DNA of 64,000 bases from Hyphomicrobium denitrificans ATCC 51888 (GCF_000143145.1 NC_014313.1:2294001-2358000); one strand, 5' to 3'. Positions 1 through 9,517 are shown, counted from the first letter of the stretch. The notes: generated by a model from the sequence alone, not told the origin. Numbers and translations are program-made.

Positions 1-891
1 GCTTTCCCAATTCTCGCGCACTTTGACGAAGAGGAACAGGTGCACCCGGTGCCCCGCCATTTCCTCGATCGAACGGCGCGCAGCGCTCGAGATCTGCTTG
101 ATGGTCGCGCCGTTCTTGCCGAGGACGATCTTTTTCTGGCCGTCGCGCTCGACGTAGATCGTCTGCTCGATGCGCGCCGAACCGTCCTTCAGCGTCTTCC
201 AGCTCATCGTCTCGACGGTCGTCGTGTAGGGAAGCTCCTGGTGCAGATAGCGATAGATGCACTCGCGCGTCATCTCAGCGGCCTGCGTGCGCATCGGAAC
301 GTCGGTGACGTCGTCCTCGCCGTAATGCCACGGCCCGACGGGGACCGCGGCTGCCAGATACGTGCGCAGATCGGCAACGCCTTTGCCGTCGAGCGCGGAC
401 ACCATGAATATCCGGTCGAAGGCCAATTCCTGATCGAGACGTTTCGCCAGCGCCAGCAGCTTCGGCTTGTCCTCGACGCGATCGATCTTGTTCAGAACGG
501 CGATGCGTTTCATGCGCGCCGTTTTCAGGCGCTGGACGATCGCCATCACGTCATCGTCGGGACCTGCGGCGGCGTCGATCACCAGCAGCACGGCGTCCGC
601 ATCTTCGAGGCCGCTCCACGCGGCGTCGATCATGGCGCGGTCGAGCCGCCGCTTCGGGTTGAAGATGCCGGCGGTATCGAGAAATACGATCTGGCTCTGA
701 CCTTCGACGGCGATGCCGCGGATCGGAGCGCGCGTCGTCTGCACCTTGTGCGAGACGATCGCCACCTTGGTTCCGACGAGTGCGTTGACGAGCGTCGATT
801 TGCCGGCGTTCGTCGGGCCGAGCACGGTCACGAATCCGCAGCGGCGATCGCCGGCTTCGGACTGTCCGTGTGTTTCTTCAGGCGTCGCCAA
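1..891 (-). CDS. era: GTPase Era (3' end cut by window edge)
   Basis: Era is a Ras-like GTPase that binds the 3' end of 16S rRNA and assists 30S subunit maturation. Reading from 891, the P-loop GPTNAGKST is at residues 25-33, followed by FLDTAG (G3) and LNKID (G4). Near the C-terminus a type 2 KH domain shows the pattern VLGKNGATIK. I chose a TTG start at 891 because a strong AAGGAGG lies 5 bases upstream; an upstream GTG at 906 is possible. 297 codons are inside the window and the family is about 300 residues, so only a few residues are missing. The start overlaps the end of rnc by 14 bases, as in the usual lepB-rnc-era operon. Confidence 0.95.
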   Translation of the reverse strand, partial: MATPEETHGQSEAGDRRCGFVTVLGPTNAGKSTLVNALVGTKVAIVSHKVQTTRAPIRGIAVEGQSQIVFLDTAGIFNPKRRLDRAMIDAAWSGLEDADAVLLVIDAAAGPDDDVMAIVQRLKTARMKRIAVLNKIDRVEDKPKLLALAKRLDQELAFDRIFMVSALDGKGVADLRTYLAAAVPVGPWHYGEDDVTDVPMRTQAAEMTRECIYRYLHQELPYTTTVETMSWKTLKDGSARIEQTIYVERDGQKKIVLGKNGATIKQISSAARRSIEEMAGHRVHLFLFVKVRENWES

Positions 892-1585
892 GACGGCCTC
901 CTTCACCCTCGCGGGTCAAAAGCGCCGTTGCCGCCGCTTGTTCCGCGATGCGTTTCGATGCGCCTTCGCCCTGCGCCGGAGCGCGGCCCGCAATGATGAC
1001 TTCGGCGGTAAAGCGTGGCGCGTGATCCGGCCCTTTGCGAGAGACGACGGTATATTTCGGCAATGCCAAACCCTGGCCTTGCGCCCACTCCTGGAGCGCG
1101 GACTTGGCATCGACCGCGACTTCCGGCACGGGCTCCGACTGTTCCTGCCACAGTTTGCGGACGACTGCGCGCGCTTTCTCGAAACCGACGTCGATGAACA
1201 CGGCGCCGAGCAGCGCTTCCGCGGCGTCGGCAAGGATCGTCGTCTTGTCGCGCCCGCCGCTGTCGGCTTCACTTTCCGAAAGAATGAGGTGTGCGCCGAG
1301 ACCGATGTTGCGCGCAACCTTAGCGCAGGCTTCGCCACGAACCAGCCGGTTGTAGCGGCGTGCGAGTTCACCCTCGCTCGCCTCTGGATATTGCTGATTA
1401 AGGATCTCGGCGATCGCAAGCCCAAGCACGCGATCGCCGATGAACTCCAGGCGCTCGTTGTCGAAGCGCGCGATCTTTCCGCCGCGAACGCTGGCGTGCG
1501 TCAGGGCCCGTTCCAAAAGACCGGGGTCCTTGAAGCGGTGTCCGAGCTTGGTCTCAAGCTCCTTGAATTTCCGAGGTCTCAACAT
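878..1585 (-). CDS. rnc: Ribonuclease III
   Basis: Endoribonuclease that cleaves double-stranded RNA in rRNA processing and mRNA turnover. The 235-residue protein has the RNase III signature ERLEFIGDRVLGL at residues 44-56 (metal-binding Glu47 and Asp51) and the second acidic cluster DAAEALLGAVF. A double-stranded RNA binding domain fills roughly residues 155-225. Length is normal for the family. It lies 20 bases downstream of lepB and overlaps era, so the three genes are probably co-transcribed. Confidence 0.97.
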   Translation of the reverse strand: MLRPRKFKELETKLGHRFKDPGLLERALTHASVRGGKIARFDNERLEFIGDRVLGLAIAEILNQQYPEASEGELARRYNRLVRGEACAKVARNIGLGAHLILSESEADSGGRDKTTILADAAEALLGAVFIDVGFEKARAVVRKLWQEQSEPVPEVAVDAKSALQEWAQGQGLALPKYTVVSRKGPDHAPRFTAEVIIAGRAPAQGEGASKRIAEQAAATALLTREGEGGRLGDA

Positions 1586-1605
1586 GCGACTGTGCCGGTA
1601 GCGGT

Positions 1606-2373
1606 TTATCGCACGAGATGGAAGAACCTGTTCCAGCGGATGTCAAATGGCCATGTCCAGGGCGACCACCAGCGGAAGGCGTCCGGCTCATCGACATCGG
1701 CCGAGAAGAAGATGATTTCGGCGCGCCCGATGAAGTTCTCGTAGGGGACGAAGCCGACCCCGTAGCGCGACGACTGAACGCGGCTGTCGGTGGAGTTGTC
1801 GCGGTTATCGCCCATCATGAAGTAATGCCCGGGCGGCACCTTATAAACCGCGGTATTGTCGTAGGGGCCATCGGGATCGCTATCGAGGACGTTGTATTTG
1901 ACGCCGTTCGGGAGCGTTTCCTGGAAGACGGGAATGGCCCGCTCGCGGCCTTCTTCACGCGTCGTGAACGAGCCCGCCGGCACCTTCGGCACAGCCTGTC
2001 CGTTGATGAACAGCTGGCCGCCCTTCATCTGGATTTCATCGCCCGGAAGGCCGATGACGCGCTTGATGTAATCCGTTGAATTGTCTCGTGGCAGCTTGAA
2101 CACCGCGACGTCGCCGCGCTTCGGTTCCGCGCCCCAGATGCGGCCCGAGAAAAGATCGGGGCTGAAGGGAAACGAAAACTTGCTGTAGCCGTAGGACAGC
2201 TTCGACACGAAGAGATAATCGCCGACGAGCAGCGTCTCTTTCATCGAGCCCGACGGAATATTGAACGGCTGATAGAAAAAGATGCGAACGAGCATCGCAA
2301 TCGCGAGTGCTTCGACGACGATGATGAGGGTTTCCGACCAACTCGATCCCGACGTCTTCGTACCAATGCTCAT
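1606..2373 (-). CDS. lepB: Signal peptidase I
   Basis: Membrane-bound serine protease that removes signal peptides from exported proteins. The 255-residue protein has one N-terminal membrane segment (about residues 14-34). The catalytic Ser43 lies in PSGSMKETLL and the general base Lys104 in YIKRVIGLPGDEI. The C-terminal box GDNRDNSTDSR is also present. First gene of the lepB-rnc-era operon. The 198 bases between it and acpS hold no convincing gene. Confidence 0.97.
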   Translation of the reverse strand: MSIGTKTSGSSWSETLIIVVEALAIAMLVRIFFYQPFNIPSGSMKETLLVGDYLFVSKLSYGYSKFSFPFSPDLFSGRIWGAEPKRGDVAVFKLPRDNSTDYIKRVIGLPGDEIQMKGGQLFINGQAVPKVPAGSFTTREEGRERAIPVFQETLPNGVKYNVLDSDPDGPYDNTAVYKVPPGHYFMMGDNRDNSTDSRVQSSRYGVGFVPYENFIGRAEIIFFSADVDEPDAFRWWSPWTWPFDIRWNRFFHLVR

Positions 2374-2571
2374 TCAGGGAAGTTCCTCTGCGCCGCCGAG
2401 CAGCATCGGCCGGACTCGATTTGTGTCAGCGGTTCGCTATAGCGAGTTTGCCAAAGGCCCGCAATGAAACGCGGCAACATGACGAAAACGTAAGTAAAAA
2501 CAGCAGCTCGTACCCTTTCGCCGGCGCATGCCGGAAGCCGGGCTTCGACGCGCGACTTTAGCAATCGAGCT

Positions 2572-2985
2572 TCAGCCAGACGGCGTGTCATTCGGCACCG
2601 CCGATATGACGACGAAGGCCTCGGCCAGGGGGTACTCGTCCGTCAAAGTCACGTCGATGCGGGACGTGAAGCCTTTCGGCGTGAGCAGCGCCAGATGCCG
2701 CGCCGCACCGCCGGTCAGCGCCAGGGTCGGGCGGCCGCTCGGTGCGTTAACGACGCCGATGTCGATGAAATAGACGCCGTTGCTGAAGCCAGTGCCCAGC
2801 GCCTTGGTCGCGGCTTCCTTGGCCGCGAAGCGCTTGGCGAACGTGCGGGCCGGGTGCGCGCGAGAGAGGGCTTTTCGCCGTTCCTCCTCCGTGAAGACGC
2901 GGAGCAGGAAGCGGTCGCCAAATCGCTCGATCGATTTTTCGATGCGGCGGATATCACAGAGATCGTTGCCGATGCCCAGGATCAT
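2572..2985 (-). CDS. acpS: Holo-[acyl-carrier-protein] synthase
   Basis: Transfers 4'-phosphopantetheine from CoA to a serine of acyl carrier protein, activating fatty acid synthesis. The 137-residue protein starts with the AcpS motif GIGNDLCDI (metal-binding Asp8) and carries the second motif [14 protein letters not shown] around residues 53-66, with Glu57 as metal ligand. Length is typical. Its start overlaps the end of pdxJ by 4 bases, which suggests translational coupling; pdxJ-acpS adjacency is common in proteobacteria. Confidence 0.96.
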   Translation of the reverse strand: MILGIGNDLCDIRRIEKSIERFGDRFLLRVFTEEERRKALSRAHPARTFAKRFAAKEAATKALGTGFSNGVYFIDIGVVNAPSGRPTLALTGGAARHLALLTPKGFTSRIDVTLTDEYPLAEAFVVISAVPNDTPSG

Positions 2986-3800
2986 CGATCGGACCGGCCC
3001 GATCGCAAGACATCGTCGCGCGCCTCATCCATCAGCAAGCGCATGCGCCGGACGGCCCCGGACAGTCCGCCGAAGATGGCTTCCCCGATCAGGAAGTGTC
3101 CGATGTTGAGTTCGACGATCTCCGGCATCTCGGCGATCGGCTTCACTGTGTTGTAGGTCAATCCGTGCCCGGCGTGAACTTCCAGACCGGCTGCCGCGGC
3201 GGCCCGCGCCGCCGTCGCGTGGCGTTCGATCTCGCGCGCAACGCCGGCGGCGTCATGCTCGAGCGCCAGATTGCAATAGCGTCCGGTGTGAAGCTCGACG
3301 ATATCGGCGCCGACCTTCGCGGCGGCCTCGATGGTTTTGATATCGGGCTCGATGAAGAGCGAAACGCGAATGCCTGCATCCTGAAGCTTGGCGACGAACG
3401 GCTTCAGCGTTTTGACGCTGCCGCGAACGTCGAGACCGCCCTCGGTCGTTCTTTCCTCGCGCCGCTCGGGCACGAGGCAGCAGGCGTTCGGCACGTGCCG
3501 GATCGCGATTTTCAACATCTCGTCCGTCGCCGCCATTTCGAGATTGAGCGGCCGCGTCAGCTCATTCTTGAGACGCGTGATGTCGGTATCCGAGATGTGG
3601 CGGCGATCTTCGCGCAGGTGCGCTGTGATGCCGTCGGCGCCGCCTTCGATCGCGAGATGCGCGGCGCGAAGGGGATCGGGATGCACGCCGCCGCGCGCGT
3701 TTCGCAACGTCGCGACGTGATCGATATTGACGCCGAGACGCAGCGGAGCGCGGCGTACGGCAGCCGTTGAGGATTTCCCAGATTTATTTGGAGCAGGCAC
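2982..3800 (-). CDS. pdxJ: Pyridoxine 5'-phosphate synthase
   Basis: Last step of de novo vitamin B6 synthesis: condenses 1-deoxyxylulose 5-phosphate with 3-amino-2-oxopropyl phosphate. The (beta/alpha)8 protein is recognised by [16 protein letters not shown] near the N-terminus, the [13 protein letters not shown] segment, VELHTGRY and the C-terminal [15 protein letters not shown]. The GTG start at 3800 gives 272 residues with an N-terminal extension of about 20 residues before the conserved domain, so a later start cannot be excluded. Overlaps acpS downstream. Confidence 0.96.
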   Translation of the reverse strand: MPAPNKSGKSSTAAVRRAPLRLGVNIDHVATLRNARGGVHPDPLRAAHLAIEGGADGITAHLREDRRHISDTDITRLKNELTRPLNLEMAATDEMLKIAIRHVPNACCLVPERREERTTEGGLDVRGSVKTLKPFVAKLQDAGIRVSLFIEPDIKTIEAAAKVGADIVELHTGRYCNLALEHDAAGVAREIERHATAARAAAAAGLEVHAGHGLTYNTVKPIAEMPEIVELNIGHFLIGEAIFGGLSGAVRRMRLLMDEARDDVLRSGRSDR

Positions 3801-3847
3801 GATCTTAGGCCATCGAGATTTCGTTATGGAGAACCGGCAGCGGCCGG

Positions 3848-4414
3848 TCAGCGTGCCCTACGACGTTTTTGAAAAACGCGCACGGCCTGTCGCGTAGGAT
3901 AGTAACTAAAGACAGCCGCAATCAAGCCGACAAGCAAGCCGCCGATCACGAGCGGTTCGATAATCGGCGAAAGACTGACGACGGCGCTGTCGAGCGATCG
4001 CGACGGGGCCATCAGCGTCGCGCTGAGCTTGTTCGCGCTCTGCACGAAGTGCTCGGCGGCGTCAGCCGGATCGTCGCCCAGCACCCAGACACCGGCGACG
4101 TACGACGCGCTCCAGATCGCGGGCCAGCTCAACGGATTGCCTATGAACGTCCCGAGCAGGGCGGCGGGAATGCTGACACGCAGCAGAAATGCAATTGCGC
4201 CGGCGAGCGCCATCTGGAAGCCGAGAAACGGCGTGCATGCGGCGAAGACTCCAGCCGCGCACCCGAGCGCCACTTCATGCGGTGTCGCGCGAAGCCGCAG
4301 AATGCGGCGCCAATAATAGGTGAGACGCTTGCGCAAGGGCACCAGCTTCAGCGCCCACCTGCCGGCTACATCCGAAGCAACTGACAACCTGTCTCGCAAA
4401 CTGCGATCCACCAT
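3848..4414 (-). CDS. DUF2062 domain membrane protein
   Basis: 188-residue integral membrane protein of the DUF2062 family, whose biochemical role is unknown. The family core [20 protein letters not shown] followed by a GNPLSW motif is clear, with three hydrophobic segments and a basic C-terminus (QKRRRAR). It lies between relA/spoT and pdxJ on the same strand, 53 bases downstream of relA/spoT, so it may belong to the same transcript. No function can be assigned beyond membrane location. Confidence 0.85.
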   Translation of the reverse strand: MVDRSLRDRLSVASDVAGRWALKLVPLRKRLTYYWRRILRLRATPHEVALGCAAGVFAACTPFLGFQMALAGAIAFLLRVSIPAALLGTFIGNPLSWPAIWSASYVAGVWVLGDDPADAAEHFVQSANKLSATLMAPSRSLDSAVVSLSPIIEPLVIGGLLVGLIAAVFSYYPTRQAVRVFQKRRRAR

Positions 4415-4467
4415 CGTGCGCCTTGTGCCGGCTCTCCTGTATGCGAGAGAACTATCCGCAGATTAAG

Positions 4468-6687
4468 CTACTCGAACAGACGTTCAACCTTGGCGACAGA
4501 GGATTTCGCCCTGAGGCCCGCGATTATGTGGTTCAAATGCACCAAATCGAAGACCTCGAGCTCGATATACATGACCGTGAAGTCTGCGGCCCGCTTCGCC
4601 ATCTTGATATTATCGATGTTACCGCCGGTTTCGCCAATAATCTTGGCGATTTCGGCCAGCGATCCCGGCTCGTTGACGGCTGTTACGCTGATTCGAGCGG
4701 GAAATCGTTGAGGATGCTCGGGATCGACGTCCCATGTGGCATCGATCCAGTGGGCTTCCTCATACTCCTTGAGGCGCGGCGAATGGATCTGGAAGACGCG
4801 GATGCCCTCGCCGGGCGCCATGACGCCGACGATCCGGTCACCCGGAACGGCGCCGCCCGGTTCGAAGCGAACAGGCAGCTCCTGGCTCGGACCGCCGATT
4901 GAAATCGCTGCCGTATTGTCGATTTCGGCGGTGCGAAACTTCAGGCTCTGGATTTTTTCGATATTGAACCAGCCGTCCTGCGCCTGCGCGCGGCCGAAAC
5001 GGCGGCTCGGCTTATATCCTTCTTCGACCGGTCCGACGCCGGCCTGCGGCACGACGGCGGCGAGAATATCAGGCAGTGCAACGTCGTTGCGGCCGACGGC
5101 GGCCAGAAGCTCATCGGCCGACTTGAAACCCATCTTGGGTGCGGCGGTCTTTATCTTTTCCTCGGAATAATCGATCTCCATGCCCGCCAGCGTCGAGCCG
5201 ACGAGCTGACGGCCAAGCTCGACGAAGCGCTTGCGCTCGGCTTCGCGCGCCGCGCGGCGGATGGCGGCGCGAGCGCGGCCGGTGATCGCGAAGGCTTCCC
5301 AGGCGGCCGAGCGTACATGGTTCTTCGACGTCTCGATCACGACTTCGTCGCCATTGCGCAGATGCGTGTCGATCGGCACGTGGCGGCCGTTGATGTAGGC
5401 CGCGATCGCTTCGTTGCCGACGTCGGTGTGGACGGCGTAAGCGAAATCGAGCGGGGTCGCGCCACGCGGCAGCGCGATGAGGCGTCCCTTCGGCGTGAAG
5501 CAGAAGACCTGATCGTGGAAAAGCTCGAGCTTGGTGTGCTCGAGAAATTCTTCCGGATTGGCAGCTTCGAGCAGCGAGGAAATCATCGCTCGCAGGCGGC
5601 CGTACGGACTGTCGTCGGTATCATCGTCGGCGTCGCGGCCGTTCGCGTGATACTGACGATCCTTGTAGAGCGCATGCGCAGCGATGCCGTACTCGGCGAT
5701 GTGCTGCATATCGTGCGTGCGGATCTGCAGCTCAACGCGCTGGTGGCGCGGGCCGTAAACGGTCGTGTGGATCGACTGGTAATTGTTGCGCTTCGGCGCG
5801 GAGATGTAGTCCTTGAACCGGCCGGGCACCGTACTCCACGTGGTGTGCACGATGCCGAGGACGCGGTAGCAATCCTCGATCGTGTCGACGATGACGCGGA
5901 AGCCGTAAATGTCGGAAAGCTGCTCGAGGCTGATCTGCTTGTTTTCCATCTTACGCCAGATTGCGTAAGGCTTTTTCTCGCGTCCGGTCGCTTCCGCCTT
6001 GATGCCGGCGTCGGCGCATTTCAGCGCGATGGCACGGCGAATTTCCTCGACGAGACCGCGATTGGGCTGGCGCAGTTCGGTAAGCTTTTCGGTTACGATC
6101 TCATAGGCCTGCGGATGCAGCCAGCGAAAGGCGTGATCCTCCAGCTCCTCACGCAACGCCTGCATGCCCATCATGCCCGCGAGCGGCGCGTAGATGTCGA
6201 GCGTTTCCTCGGAATTGCGCTGTCGGCTCTCGGGCTTCATGTGCTCGAGCGTGCGCATGTTGTGAAGCCGGTCCGCGAGCTTCACCAGGAGAACGCGGAT
6301 GTCGGTCGAAATCGCAATCAGCAGCTTGCGGAAATTCTCGGCCTGCTCGGCCTTTTTCGACACGAGGTCGAGGCGCTTAATTTTCGTCAGGCCGTCGACG
6401 AGGCTGCCGATCTCGGCCCCGAACATCTGATCGATCTCGGCGCGCGTCGCGTCCGTATCCTCAATGACGTCATGCAGCAAGGCCGTCGCGATCGTGGCAT
6501 CGTCGAGCTTCAGCTCGGTCAGGATGGCGGCAACTTCGAGGGGATGCGAAAAATATGGCGCGCCGGACGCACGCTTCTGATTGCCGTGCGCCTTCATCGC
6601 ATAGACGTAGGCGCGATTGAGCAGCGCCTCGTCAGCCGTGTGATCGTATTTGAGAACCCGCTCGACGAGTTCGTACTGCCGCATCAT
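4468..6687 (-). CDS. rsh: Bifunctional (p)ppGpp synthetase/hydrolase, RelA/SpoT family
   Basis: Long RSH enzyme that makes and degrades the alarmone (p)ppGpp in the stringent response. An intact HD hydrolase domain is present (LLHDVIEDTDAT) followed by the synthetase domain with YQSIHTTVYGP, then a TGS domain (GRLIALPRGATPLDFAYAVH) and a C-terminal ACT domain, so it is probably bifunctional. I place the start at ATG 6687, about 11 bases after GGAAGGAG; an in-frame TTG at 6714 would overlap that ribosome-binding site. It is followed by rpoZ upstream on the same strand, the usual rpoZ-rsh pairing. A separate small alarmone hydrolase occurs at 36932. Confidence 0.96.
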   Translation of the reverse strand: MMRQYELVERVLKYDHTADEALLNRAYVYAMKAHGNQKRASGAPYFSHPLEVAAILTELKLDDATIATALLHDVIEDTDATRAEIDQMFGAEIGSLVDGLTKIKRLDLVSKKAEQAENFRKLLIAISTDIRVLLVKLADRLHNMRTLEHMKPESRQRNSEETLDIYAPLAGMMGMQALREELEDHAFRWLHPQAYEIVTEKLTELRQPNRGLVEEIRRAIALKCADAGIKAEATGREKKPYAIWRKMENKQISLEQLSDIYGFRVIVDTIEDCYRVLGIVHTTWSTVPGRFKDYISAPKRNNYQSIHTTVYGPRHQRVELQIRTHDMQHIAEYGIAAHALYKDRQYHANGRDADDDTDDSPYGRLRAMISSLLEAANPEEFLEHTKLELFHDQVFCFTPKGRLIALPRGATPLDFAYAVHTDVGNEAIAAYINGRHVPIDTHLRNGDEVVIETSKNHVRSAAWEAFAITGRARAAIRRAAREAERKRFVELGRQLVGSTLAGMEIDYSEEKIKTAAPKMGFKSADELLAAVGRNDVALPDILAAVVPQAGVGPVEEGYKPSRRFGRAQAQDGWFNIEKIQSLKFRTAEIDNTAAISIGGPSQELPVRFEPGGAVPGDRIVGVMAPGEGIRVFQIHSPRLKEYEEAHWIDATWDVDPEHPQRFPARISVTAVNEPGSLAEIAKIIGETGGNIDNIKMAKRAADFTVMYIELEVFDLVHLNHIIAGLRAKSSVAKVERLFE

Positions 6688-6790
6688 GTTTCGCCGCACT
6701 CCTTCCGGGCGCAAGCGTACCTGAATCTGCGGCGCAGATTAAAGTCAAACGGGGTGCGGCTATGCGACGGAACGATCCCCGCCACCGGAT

Positions 6791-7249
6791 TTAGCGCGAG
6801 CGGTCACGCGGATCGCGGTCACGTTCGCGCTCCCGCGGGCCTGCCCCCGATCCGATGTTTGCGGACGGCTCCAGCGGGGTCATGCTTTCGAGGCCACGCA
6901 GAAGCTGCTCTTCCGTCATCACGTCGACCTGCGTATCGGTCGACAGGTCATCGCGGCCCAGCATCGGCGCACGGCGATCCGGCGGCAGAAGCGGCGCAGC
7001 GACGGCTTCCGGCTCGTCGACCTCGGTGTTCTTCTGGATCGATGAAATGAGCGTCTCACGCATGTCGTCGGGCGAGAGCATCTTTTCGGCGATTTCGCGC
7101 AACGCGATGACGGGGTTCTTGTCGTCGTCGGGAGCGATCGTGATGGCGCTGCCGTTGGTGATGGCGCGGGCCCGGTGTGCCGCAAGGAGAACCAGCTCAA
7201 AACGGTTAGGAATTTTGTCGACGCAATCTTCGACAGTAACGCGAGCCAT
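6791..7249 (-). CDS. rpoZ: RNA polymerase omega subunit
   Basis: Small subunit that stabilises RNA polymerase and takes part in ppGpp binding. The 152-residue protein begins with the omega signature [20 protein letters not shown] and continues with the conserved [10 protein letters not shown]. The C-terminal half is acidic and then charged and low complexity (ending in repeated Arg/Glu/Asp), an extension often seen in alphaproteobacteria. It lies 103 bases upstream of relA/spoT on the same strand. Confidence 0.96.
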   Translation of the reverse strand: MARVTVEDCVDKIPNRFELVLLAAHRARAITNGSAITIAPDDDKNPVIALREIAEKMLSPDDMRETLISSIQKNTEVDEPEAVAAPLLPPDRRAPMLGRDDLSTDTQVDVMTEEQLLRGLESMTPLEPSANIGSGAGPRERERDRDPRDRSR

Positions 7250-7631
7250 GAGGGCTGACCTTCCCTTGGTTAACTATCGGCTGCTCAATTGGAATGAGGG
7301 CGCAAACAATCTCTCGGACCGCTTTACAGCGCCATGTGCCGGTTTCTTTCGCATCTTATCGTGAAAAACGCAAGCTCACTTGACCGAAATCGTTGCGCGA
7401 CGGTCCAGGTTATCGTTGCTTCAGTCTGGGTTTCGAGCCAAATTGAGCAGACTATATGTCACAATTGTTAATTGTGACGATAATCTGATATCGATGTATC
7501 TACGCTGTAGAGCGCTTTGACTCCCTGCCCGGCACGGCGTTCGTTGCCAACGAGGAAGAATTTCTTCCATCGATACTTCCGGCGACGTTGTTGGACATTG
7601 TTTAATTTCGAAATGGCATCAGGGATCGGCC
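7250..7631. other. Divergent intergenic region, rpoZ / NYN gene
   Basis: 382 bases between two divergently transcribed genes, so it should hold both promoters. It is more A+T rich than the surroundings, especially 7430-7510. The only clear structure is the 21-base palindrome at 7458-7478, listed separately. I see no RNA gene or terminator here. Confidence 0.7.
7458..7478. promoter_or_regulatory. 21-base perfect palindrome, candidate operator
   Basis: Two perfect 9-base arms (GTCACAATT and AATTGTGAC) separated by GTT. It sits about 150 bases before the NYN gene and 210 bases before rpoZ. No run of T follows on either strand, so a terminator is unlikely and a binding site for a dimeric regulator is the better reading. 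The regulator is not identified. Confidence 0.55.
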
Positions 7632-8273
7632 ATGCATTTTTATCCTACAGAACGTATCGCGCTATTCATCGACGGCGCTAATCTTTACGCGACCGCAAAG
7701 TCACTCGGTTTCGACATCGACTACAAGCGTCTGCTCGGCCTGTTCCGGCAGAAGGGCCAGCTTGTCAGGGCTCTCTATTATACGGCGCTGGCCGAAGAGC
7801 AGGAATATTCCTCGATCCGCCCGCTGATCGACTGGCTGGACTACAATGGCTTCTCGATGGTGACGAAGCCGACGAAGGAATTCACCGACGCGACCGGCCG
7901 TCGTAAAGTTAAAGGCAACATGGACATCGAGCTCACTGTCGATGCCATGCTCCTCGCAGACAGCCTCGACCACATCGTTATTTTCTCGGGCGACGGAGAT
8001 TTCCGCAGCCTCGTTGCGGCCCTTCAGCAGAAGGGCAAGCGCGTCAGCGTCATCTCGACGTTGCAGACGCAGCCGCCGATGGTCGCCGACGAGTTGCGCC
8101 GTCAGGCCGATCAATTTATCGATCTTGCGGATCTAGAGGATCAGGTCGGTAGGGCGCAGAATGGTCGTGGACCGCGTGAAAGCTCGCGGAGCTATGCAGG
8201 ACGGGGATCGCCTCAGTCTCCCCGCGATGCCAGCTATTTTGGAGACGACGACCTCGCGGAAGAGGAAGTCTGA
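7632..8273 (+). CDS. NYN domain protein (LabA/DUF88 family)
   Basis: 213-residue protein of the NYN (PIN-like) nuclease superfamily, whose members are metal-dependent ribonucleases or RNA-associated proteins. The acidic active-site residues are in place: FIDGANLY at the N-terminus, MDIELTVDAM in the middle, and IVIFSGDGDFRSLVAAL. A low-complexity Arg/Ser/acidic tail begins at about residue 175. This family commonly sits beside rpoZ/relA in Rhizobiales. The substrate is unknown. Confidence 0.85.
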   Translation: MHFYPTERIALFIDGANLYATAKSLGFDIDYKRLLGLFRQKGQLVRALYYTALAEEQEYSSIRPLIDWLDYNGFSMVTKPTKEFTDATGRRKVKGNMDIELTVDAMLLADSLDHIVIFSGDGDFRSLVAALQQKGKRVSVISTLQTQPPMVADELRRQADQFIDLADLEDQVGRAQNGRGPRESSRSYAGRGSPQSPRDASYFGDDDLAEEEV

Positions 8274-8304
8274 GCGACCGGCCCTCTCGGAAGGTCTTTG
8301 ACGC

Positions 8305-8964
8305 ATGGCGGGCGTGCTGACGGCTGACGGTGTTGGACCCGAGGCCCCCGTCAAATGCGGACGCTGTCCGCGCCTTGTCGCGTATCGCCGCGATAACGAA
8401 GCCAAAGAGCCGTCGTGGTTCAATGGCGCCGTGCCGTCGTTCGGCGATCCGAAGGCCCGGCTTCTGATCGTGGGATTGGCGCCCGGACGCAACGGCGCCA
8501 ACCGGACCGGTCGGCCTTTCACCGGCGACTACGCCGGCGATCTTCTCTATGCGACGCTGCTGGCTTACGGATTCGCGCGCGGCAACTATCAAGCCCGCAG
8601 CGACGATGGGCTAAAGCTCGTCGACTGCATGATCACGAACGCAGTGCGCTGCGTTCCGCCGGAAAACAAACCCGAACCCAAAGAAATCGCGACCTGCCGC
8701 CCATTTTTCCAGTCGCGTCTCGGCCATCTGCCGCGAATGGAGATCATGCTCGCGCTCGGACGGATCGCGCATGATCAGGTTTTGACGACGCTCGGAAAGC
8801 GTAAAGCGTTATTTCCGTTCGCTCACGGGGCGCGCCACGAGATCGAACCGGGGCGCGTGCTGTTCGATAGCTTCCACTGCTCGCGCTACAATACCAACAC
8901 GGGCCGGCTGACGCCCGCGATGTTCGAAGCCGTGTTCGAGGATATCAGGCGCGCGCTTGATTGA
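8305..8964 (+). CDS. Uracil-DNA glycosylase, family 5 (UDGb-type)
   Basis: Base-excision repair enzyme that removes uracil or deaminated purines from DNA. The 219-residue protein has the family 5 motif GLAPGRNGANRTGRPFTGD and the second catalytic motif HCSRYNTNTGRLT, where many relatives have HPS. Four cysteines expected to hold a [4Fe-4S] cluster are visible: CGRC at residues 18-21, then VRC and ATC in the middle of the protein. Its 3' end overlaps the convergent peroxiredoxin-like gene by 20 bases. Confidence 0.88.
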   Translation: MAGVLTADGVGPEAPVKCGRCPRLVAYRRDNEAKEPSWFNGAVPSFGDPKARLLIVGLAPGRNGANRTGRPFTGDYAGDLLYATLLAYGFARGNYQARSDDGLKLVDCMITNAVRCVPPENKPEPKEIATCRPFFQSRLGHLPRMEIMLALGRIAHDQVLTTLGKRKALFPFAHGARHEIEPGRVLFDSFHCSRYNTNTGRLTPAMFEAVFEDIRRALD

Positions 8965-9514
8965 GCGACTGCAGCAGCTCGCGCGCGTGCGTCGTCGGCG
9001 GATGCACCGGATAGACCACCCGATAAATCACGCCGTTTTTCACGATCATCGTCAGCCGTTTGAGATACGTGACCCCGCCCGTTTCGAAGCGCGGCAGTTT
9101 CAGCGCATCGGCAAATGCGAGATCTTCGTCGCTGAGCAGCAGATAGGGAATTCCCGCGCGAAGAGCGAATTGGTGCTGCTCGGCGTGTGATTGCGCGCTC
9201 AGGCCGAAGACCTCGTAGCCGAGCAATTCGAACTCGGCATAACAATCGCGAAAGCCTTCGGCTTCGGGCGTCGAGCCGTGTGCGCCTGCAATGGTGTCCC
9301 AGCCGGGCGGGTTCGGCGCGCCGGGCGTTCCCGTCATCGGATAGACGAAGACGACGGCGCGCTCCTGATAGCGTGCGAGATTGACGTTCGCGCCGCGTGT
9401 GGCGGGCAGCGAAACGTCCGGCAGGCGCGTTCCGGCGATGATGTGTTCAGCCGCGCCATCGTCGACGGGTGCAGGCCAAGGCCAAGCATCGTTCGTGTCA
9501 GATGTCTGCGACAT
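8945..9514 (-). CDS. Peroxiredoxin-like protein lacking the usual peroxidatic Cys
   Basis: 189-residue AhpC/TSA thioredoxin-fold protein. Landmarks are the N-terminal LPDVSLPATRGANVNLARY, VVFVYPMTGTPG, GLSAQSHAEQ and the C-terminal RVVYPVHPPTTHARELL. Relatives with this architecture carry the peroxidatic cysteine in a GCTP motif just before FRD; here the segment reads GSTPEAEGFRDC, so that cysteine is serine. One cysteine remains a few residues later. The enzyme may therefore be inactive or use a shifted thiol. It ends in overlap with the uracil-DNA glycosylase and lies downstream of smpB on the same strand. Confidence 0.75.
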   Translation of the reverse strand: MSQTSDTNDAWPWPAPVDDGAAEHIIAGTRLPDVSLPATRGANVNLARYQERAVVFVYPMTGTPGAPNPPGWDTIAGAHGSTPEAEGFRDCYAEFELLGYEVFGLSAQSHAEQHQFALRAGIPYLLLSDEDLAFADALKLPRFETGGVTYLKRLTMIVKNGVIYRVVYPVHPPTTHARELLQSLNQARA

Positions 9515-9517
9515 GGC

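Noticed and set aside
40..1744. Long plus-strand open frames over era, rnc and lepB
   Set aside because: They are antisense to clearly conserved minus-strand genes, are Arg/Ala-rich and lack any recognisable motif; high GC content produces such shadows.
5317..7050. 577-codon plus-strand frame over relA/spoT and rpoZ
   Set aside because: Exact antisense of conserved domains; composition is typical of a complementary-strand shadow.
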